Shown: positions 59,601-64,000 of the stretch, piece after piece
How the letters are laid out: every line of letters begins with the position of its first letter
How positions within the stretch are numbered: the stretch's first letter is position 1
Origin: Apostichopus japonicus
Taxonomy: Eukaryota; Echinodermata; Holothuroidea; Aspidochirotida; Stichopodidae
Length of the DNA: 64,000 nucleotides
Assembly: GCF_037975245.1 (NCBI RefSeq)
Contig: NC_092573.1
Span: 490,001 to 554,000 of the forward strand
Reading direction: 5' to 3'
The notes under the pieces: generated by a model
Database searches by the model: none
What the model was told of the DNA's origin: nothing
What the model saw: only the letters and a program-made list of their open reading frames with translations
Translations under genes and position numbers: made by a program

Positions 59601-62600
59601 TATTATATTATAGTTGGGTTGGAGGGAACTTTGTATATATTGAATGGTGTCATATTTGGCATAATACCAAAAGATTTGGTGAAAATGCTGTTAATTCGCA
59701 ATAACAGGCTTAAAGGCCACTTTAAGAGGTCCTATAGATCATTTCAATTTGATATACTAGTGCTATGGTACCAAAAGATTTGGCAAAAATGCTGTTAATG
59801 GCTATGACATGCTTAAAGGTCACTGTAAGAGGTCCTACAGATCATTTCAATTTGATGCACCAGTGCTAGGGTTGAGTGGATCAAAAAAAAAGCCACTTTA
59901 AGAGGTCCTATAGATCATTTCAATTTGATATACTAGTGCTATGGTACCAAAAGATTTGGCAAAAATGCTGTTAATGGCTATGACATGCTTAAAGGTCACT
60001 GTAAGAGGTCCTACAGATCATTTCAATTTGATGCACCAGTGCTAGGGTTGAGTGGATCAAGATGGTGGCATTTGAAGCAATCTGGGAGGCTGGGGGTTGG
60101 ACACCTAGCCAGCCAAATTAAGTTGAGTTTTTTTCATTCAGTAGATATTCCAGGTATTTTTGCATCTGAAAGGGTCTTCCAAAAAATGTGCTGAAAGAGC
60201 TGTCAATTGATAGCCACCAGACGTGTAATTATATAAGCCATTCTGCTTCTCCCACAAGCCTGTGTGACTGGTTTAACGTCGTAAAGTAACTGCCTTTCTC
60301 TCCGACATTATTACAGTTCAAATATTTCATGCATCTTGTCATACAAACAGAACAATTTTTAGAAGTCGTTCTGTGTGTACATCAGAATTTCCGCACAGCT
60401 AATCCTGACATTGTCAATTCATTTCTGTAGTCTGTAAAATGCTTTCTTAGGGTTATCACAAAGAGTCACTCGCATTCTGTGTATATGTCACAGTGTATGA
60501 CTTGTGAATACCCATTTAAAAAACAGGAAGAATAACCGGGTATTGCTTACTTGGTCTTTCTCTTGAATAAGCCTGGATAATTCCTGCGACGAGTCGGCCT
60601 CTATTTGACTTCGGAGGTTATTGATCTCATCCTCCAATTCCTCCATCCTATCCATGATTTCAAGTTTTGCGGATTCCGTCTCCGACAGCTGGCAGTGAAC
60701 ACAAAATAAAAAGAGATCTAAAGTATCAAGATATCCCAGATTCATATAAATCTGCCTGTAGTGTAGGGCAAAAGCAATCACATGTACAGTACAATTGAGA
60801 AAACTGATTGCTTTGTTTTCAATCAAGAAGAGCTCTTATTTCATGATGAAGAGCTCTTACATGAATTGTATTTGTACATTTTCATTTCTACGATTTTCAA
60901 CTGGAGGATCATTTCAGATGGAAAACTTATTTAACCGGTTGCTACTGAACTTAAAATGCCAAACTATTGTGGCAGGCCAATGCGTGTATTCAGCTTCCAA
61001 ATGATGGATTTTGGAATGCTGCCATCTTTATCTGCTCCAGCAGAGCAGCCAGTTGTGCAGATCAGCTTACAATGTGTATTTTGTCATAACATGATTGAGG
61101 GTTAGGAAAGGTAGACATAACTGAATTGCAACTTATTCTCCACTAAAAAATATTAATTTCACAGCCAATGATGTGGTGTTCATCTTTGTTGCTAACAGTG
61201 TTTATCAACTAATTGACAGTTAATCCCAACTGCTTTGAGATATCTGGATTTCCCCCAAAAAACTACTTTGTTTACCTCTTCTTGATTATTTGATGAGCAA
61301 ACATCATAGAGCACATTAATGAAGTGTTAAACAATCATATAGTTAAAAGTAGATTGTAATTTACCAAATCAAGATGACACCCAGCCCCAGGGGTTTTTAT
61401 TTAAATATTGAACTAACCTTCATAAATAAGTAAAATGAATTCATTCTGTCCTGATAACATTTTATCCAAACTCTTAACAATCAACATATTGATTAATTGA
61501 TTGCCTCAGAACTGAACATTTCAAAATTCTACTATGTTTTATCACTTTATTTGAAATCAGACAAGAAACCTTCTGAGAAACCTGTTTTGAGTTTTAATGA
61601 ATTACAATGTAAAACATAGGACAAGACATTTTTAGACAAAGGACAATAATTTATAAAGCACCTTTTCTGCAATCGGCACTTATTAAACATATCTTGCATT
61701 GAGAGTTTGACACTAAGAACTGAATGTTTCACTAACATAGTGTTGCTCTTGGTACTTCTATTAAATTCATTATACCTATAAGAAAATGATAAACTTACCT
61801 GTTTCTTAAATCTGTCAGCTTCCCTTTGTGCCTTGCCATAATTTTCTTCAGCCAGCTGCAGCAGGTCCCTGTATTCATCAACTTGTTGCTCTAATAGATC
61901 AACCTTTACAACGAAAAGATCAAATTACAGGAATGTTTATTTCTTTTCTTCAAATTTTGAATGACCTTGTTACATTTTCCCATGGAAATATAGCAATCCT
62001 AGAGCCTACAGCATTTTGTATTTTTCCCATGAGCTACAATATGACAAGTTGCTTTGAGCATTTAATACAGGTTCACATTTTCTGATGTCCTAACTAATTT
62101 TGGCCATTATGTTTAAACATCTGAAACTCTTCCCTAATGATTGACTTTAAGAATTGGTTTTTTGCTATGGGGGGGGGGGGGGGTGTTTAGGGGGGGTTGG
62201 TCGTAAGGGTACCAGTTTTCTCAACAGGGTAGCAACATACAGTAACTGGCCATGAGTATGATAAAATCAACTTGTATTGTTTTGCAAGCATATATCAAAG
62301 CAGTGTCCTATAAAAACTCTACTAAAGTTGCTATGTTGCAAAACATTCTTTGCTGAGTTAATCAATGAACAGGGTATCCACACAAACAATCTAAATTTAT
62401 TGAAATTTATGCAATGTAATTAAAATTCTGGAAAGAGACACCTACTGTACCTTGGTTCTACTTGAGTTTAGCGTTTCCACGATACATCCATCTGAATTGG
62501 ATCTGTTCCTGTAGGAGGATAATCATATTTAGATTGTTGTTTGTTGTTGTTTCTTATTATTTATTTTAAACATGCCACATTGTCATTTACACTTGATTAT

Positions 62601-63431
62601 CTTTGATTGTCCCTTAACTTTGATTTATCATGGTCATTAGAACAGGTCTGTTAAGTTGAATTTGTTATTATATTATTGCTTTTAAGTCAATATTTACAGT
62701 TCTGAATATTGCAATTTGTTCTGATGTTGAGCCTATTTGCTATTCAGTTGATATCCATGTAAAAAAAAGTTATGTATTTGGACTTAGTACTGTGGCATTA
62801 ACAGTTGAGTACGAAGCAGGAGATGTGAGCATATTCTCGTCGCTCCTAATAGCTGCTTCAGACTTCTGAGTTGTACATGATGGTGGAGTATTGTGCAATA
62901 AGTCAATTGGTGAAAGTAAAATACTTTCGGTTACAGACATTTATGTGATCCCACCCTCTACACAGTGACAAAATTTTCCTTTGGGTCGTAGTAAACTATG
63001 TCGTGTCTTAATATGTATCTACTGGCAAGTGCTTTGATAATGATATAATAATAATAGTATTACAGAGTTAGCATTCCCATAGGAGTATTAACCTCACAGT
63101 CACAGTGTAACACTTCCATGGTTTTACAGTACACACTTACTGCGAACCTGTGCTGACGTTTATACTAGTATTTGCGAGGATACGTTAATGTTATATCATG
63201 CTATCAAGGCCTAGCCTCAGTTGCCTATAATAGACCTTGCCTAAGTATTATTAGGTTCTGGGACTAAGCCGCGCTTACTGGAGGTAACAGTGTAAGAAGT
63301 TTAGCTTTAGACTAGACAAAAGTACAATAGATCGCTGATATGAAATATTACCACACAACATTATCGATCTGTGTAACATCGTTTGCTTCGATTCTAATTT
63401 TCTTTGTATCTGTGCTCGCCCCATGACCCAT
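56618..63431 (-). CDS. Uncharacterised coiled-coil protein with Ser-rich tail (7 exons, 532 aa)
   Basis: I cannot name the family. Exons on the minus strand are 63431-63352, 62508-62451, 61903-61799, 60688-60551, 59240-59184, 58323-58191 and 57645-56618. All splice at GT/AG sites and the frames agree across six introns, which strongly supports a real gene. The predicted protein starts MGHGASTDTKK and has a heptad-like Glu/Lys/Leu coiled coil from about residue 47 to 190 (LLEQQVDEYRDLLQLAEEN, DRMEELEDEINNLRSQIEA, EELRMMEDENRKL). A 340-residue Ser/Thr/Lys-rich, probably disordered tail follows, with one short helix (ILILDLTEKLRIKDGLLES) and a conserved-looking end (RISLESGILSLDSF). The layout is common in centrosomal, ciliary or Golgi scaffold proteins, but nothing here proves any of these. 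For exon 7 the acceptor GCAG|ATCC was chosen because it alone keeps the frame open. It is convergent with INTS14. Confidence 0.82.
59660..60067. repeat. Nested tandem duplication next to a SINE
   Basis: A monomer of about 100 bp (ACCAAAAGATTTGG..GAGGTCCTA.AGATCATTT..GTGCTA.GG) occurs at least four times. On top of it a 176-bp two-monomer unit is repeated (59716-59891 and 59892-60067), with a poly-A patch at the junction. The last bases of two monomers coincide with the start of the SINE that follows. Located in intron 4 of the coiled-coil gene. Confidence 0.8.
60037..60293 (+). mobile_element. tRNA-derived SINE, copy 2
   Basis: The head ACCAGTGCTAGGGTTGAGTG matches ACCGGTGCTAGGGCCGAGTG of the copy at 3093. 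The tail shares GCCA.C.GACGTG, TCTCCCA and AAGTAACTGCCT in the same order. The B-box has decayed (GGGTTGGAC), so this copy is probably inactive. Confidence 0.6.
62169..62206. repeat. Poly-G tract with G4 potential
   Basis: A run of about 16 G, then TGTTTA and another run of 7 G, in intron 2 of the coiled-coil gene. Similar poly-G or poly-C runs occur at about 9926, 30353, 36549, 39257, 41244, 56278 and 57880. Confidence 0.8.
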
Positions 63432-64000
63432 TTCATATGAATTTGCTCTTTAAAAAAAATGCAAAGTTTAACTTTAGCCTAGGTGACTATATTGTCTTTA
63501 AACCATAGTGCTAGACTATCCATGAAGTCACGGAGGTTATTTGTAATTTATTTATCGCTGAAGTTTTTAAGAACTTTAGATATGTATTTTATGATGTGAA
63601 TAGATATGGCAGCATAATTATCTTCCATTTCCGAGGCAATATTGTTAAGACCAGACAGTTTAGATACCAATACGAGTTTGCTAAACACCGGAAATGGCCG
63701 TTCTAAGCATTCGCGTCTATTGCCATGGATTCAAGATTCCTCATGGAACGCCAAACAGGAATCCAGCCGAATAAGTTTTCAACAATGGCGATGAAGAGCA
63801 CCAGTTTCAGTCAAAATTACATGTCTTCATGATGGATAGAAACTAACACACGAGTCTTAAATTACAAAATTAATACATTAGGAAAAACTTAGTAAGTCTT
63901 GTTGAAAGAAATTGAAAGGATGACACTGTCATTGTACACTGCTTTTAACTCGAAAAGCTTACGAAAATATAAGGTTCAGCTAAAGCAATTTACGATACAA
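63432..64000. promoter_or_regulatory. Upstream region of the coiled-coil gene
   Basis: It contains the 5' UTR and promoter side of the minus-strand coiled-coil gene. An ETS-type CCGGAA lies at 63688-63693, followed by ATGGCCG, the kind of motif pair often seen in TATA-less housekeeping promoters. An ATG 5 nt upstream of the chosen start opens an overlapping out-of-frame uORF that ends in exon 2. A gene on the plus strand could start just beyond; none is proved. Confidence 0.35.

Overview
The window is nuclear DNA from an AT-rich, intron- and repeat-rich animal genome. The protein-coding genes have GT/AG introns, small exons and metazoan domain content. There is no bacterial gene layout, no CRISPR array and no rRNA operon. 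The gene set (Orthopedia homeobox with OAR tail, tubulin cofactor A, Integrator subunit 14) and the style of the mobile elements fit a non-vertebrate deuterostome, most likely an echinoderm. A sea cucumber is my guess, but the sequence alone does not prove it.

Layout. (1) 1-5.27 kb: gene-free flank with one tRNA-derived SINE. (2) 5.27-25.83 kb, minus strand: the complete otp (Orthopedia) gene, three coding exons giving 319 aa, with introns of about 6.7 and 12.9 kb. (3) 25.8-42.9 kb: long intergenic region holding a (GATA)n array of about 0.9 kb, a recent 1.085-kb tandem duplication ending in a (GAGGA)n array, a nested transposon island at 35.4-37.2 kb, an older tandem duplication at 37.6-38.5 kb and one unexplained exon-like ORF at 40.2 kb. 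(4) 42.9-46.6 kb, minus: TBCA, four coding exons, 112 aa, with a 955-bp long-TIR transposon in intron 1. (5) 46.6-48.2 kb: divergent TBCA/INTS14 promoter interval, invaded by a hAT-like MITE. (6) 48.2-53.8 kb, plus: INTS14, eight coding exons, 498 aa. (7) 56.6-63.4 kb, minus: a seven-exon, 532-aa coiled-coil protein that I could not assign to a family; it converges on INTS14. (8) 63.4-64 kb: its promoter side.

The genes do not form a pathway. otp is a developmental transcription factor, TBCA a tubulin-folding chaperone, and INTS14 part of the snRNA/pre-mRNA cleavage Integrator. The notable link is positional: otp and TBCA lie side by side, same strand and same order, as OTP and TBCA do on human chromosome 5. 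This suggests an ancient block kept together, perhaps by otp regulatory DNA. I found no convincing novel biological system. The best leads are the otp-TBCA synteny, the Ginger-like element in TBCA, the unassigned coiled-coil gene and the orphan exon at 40.2 kb.
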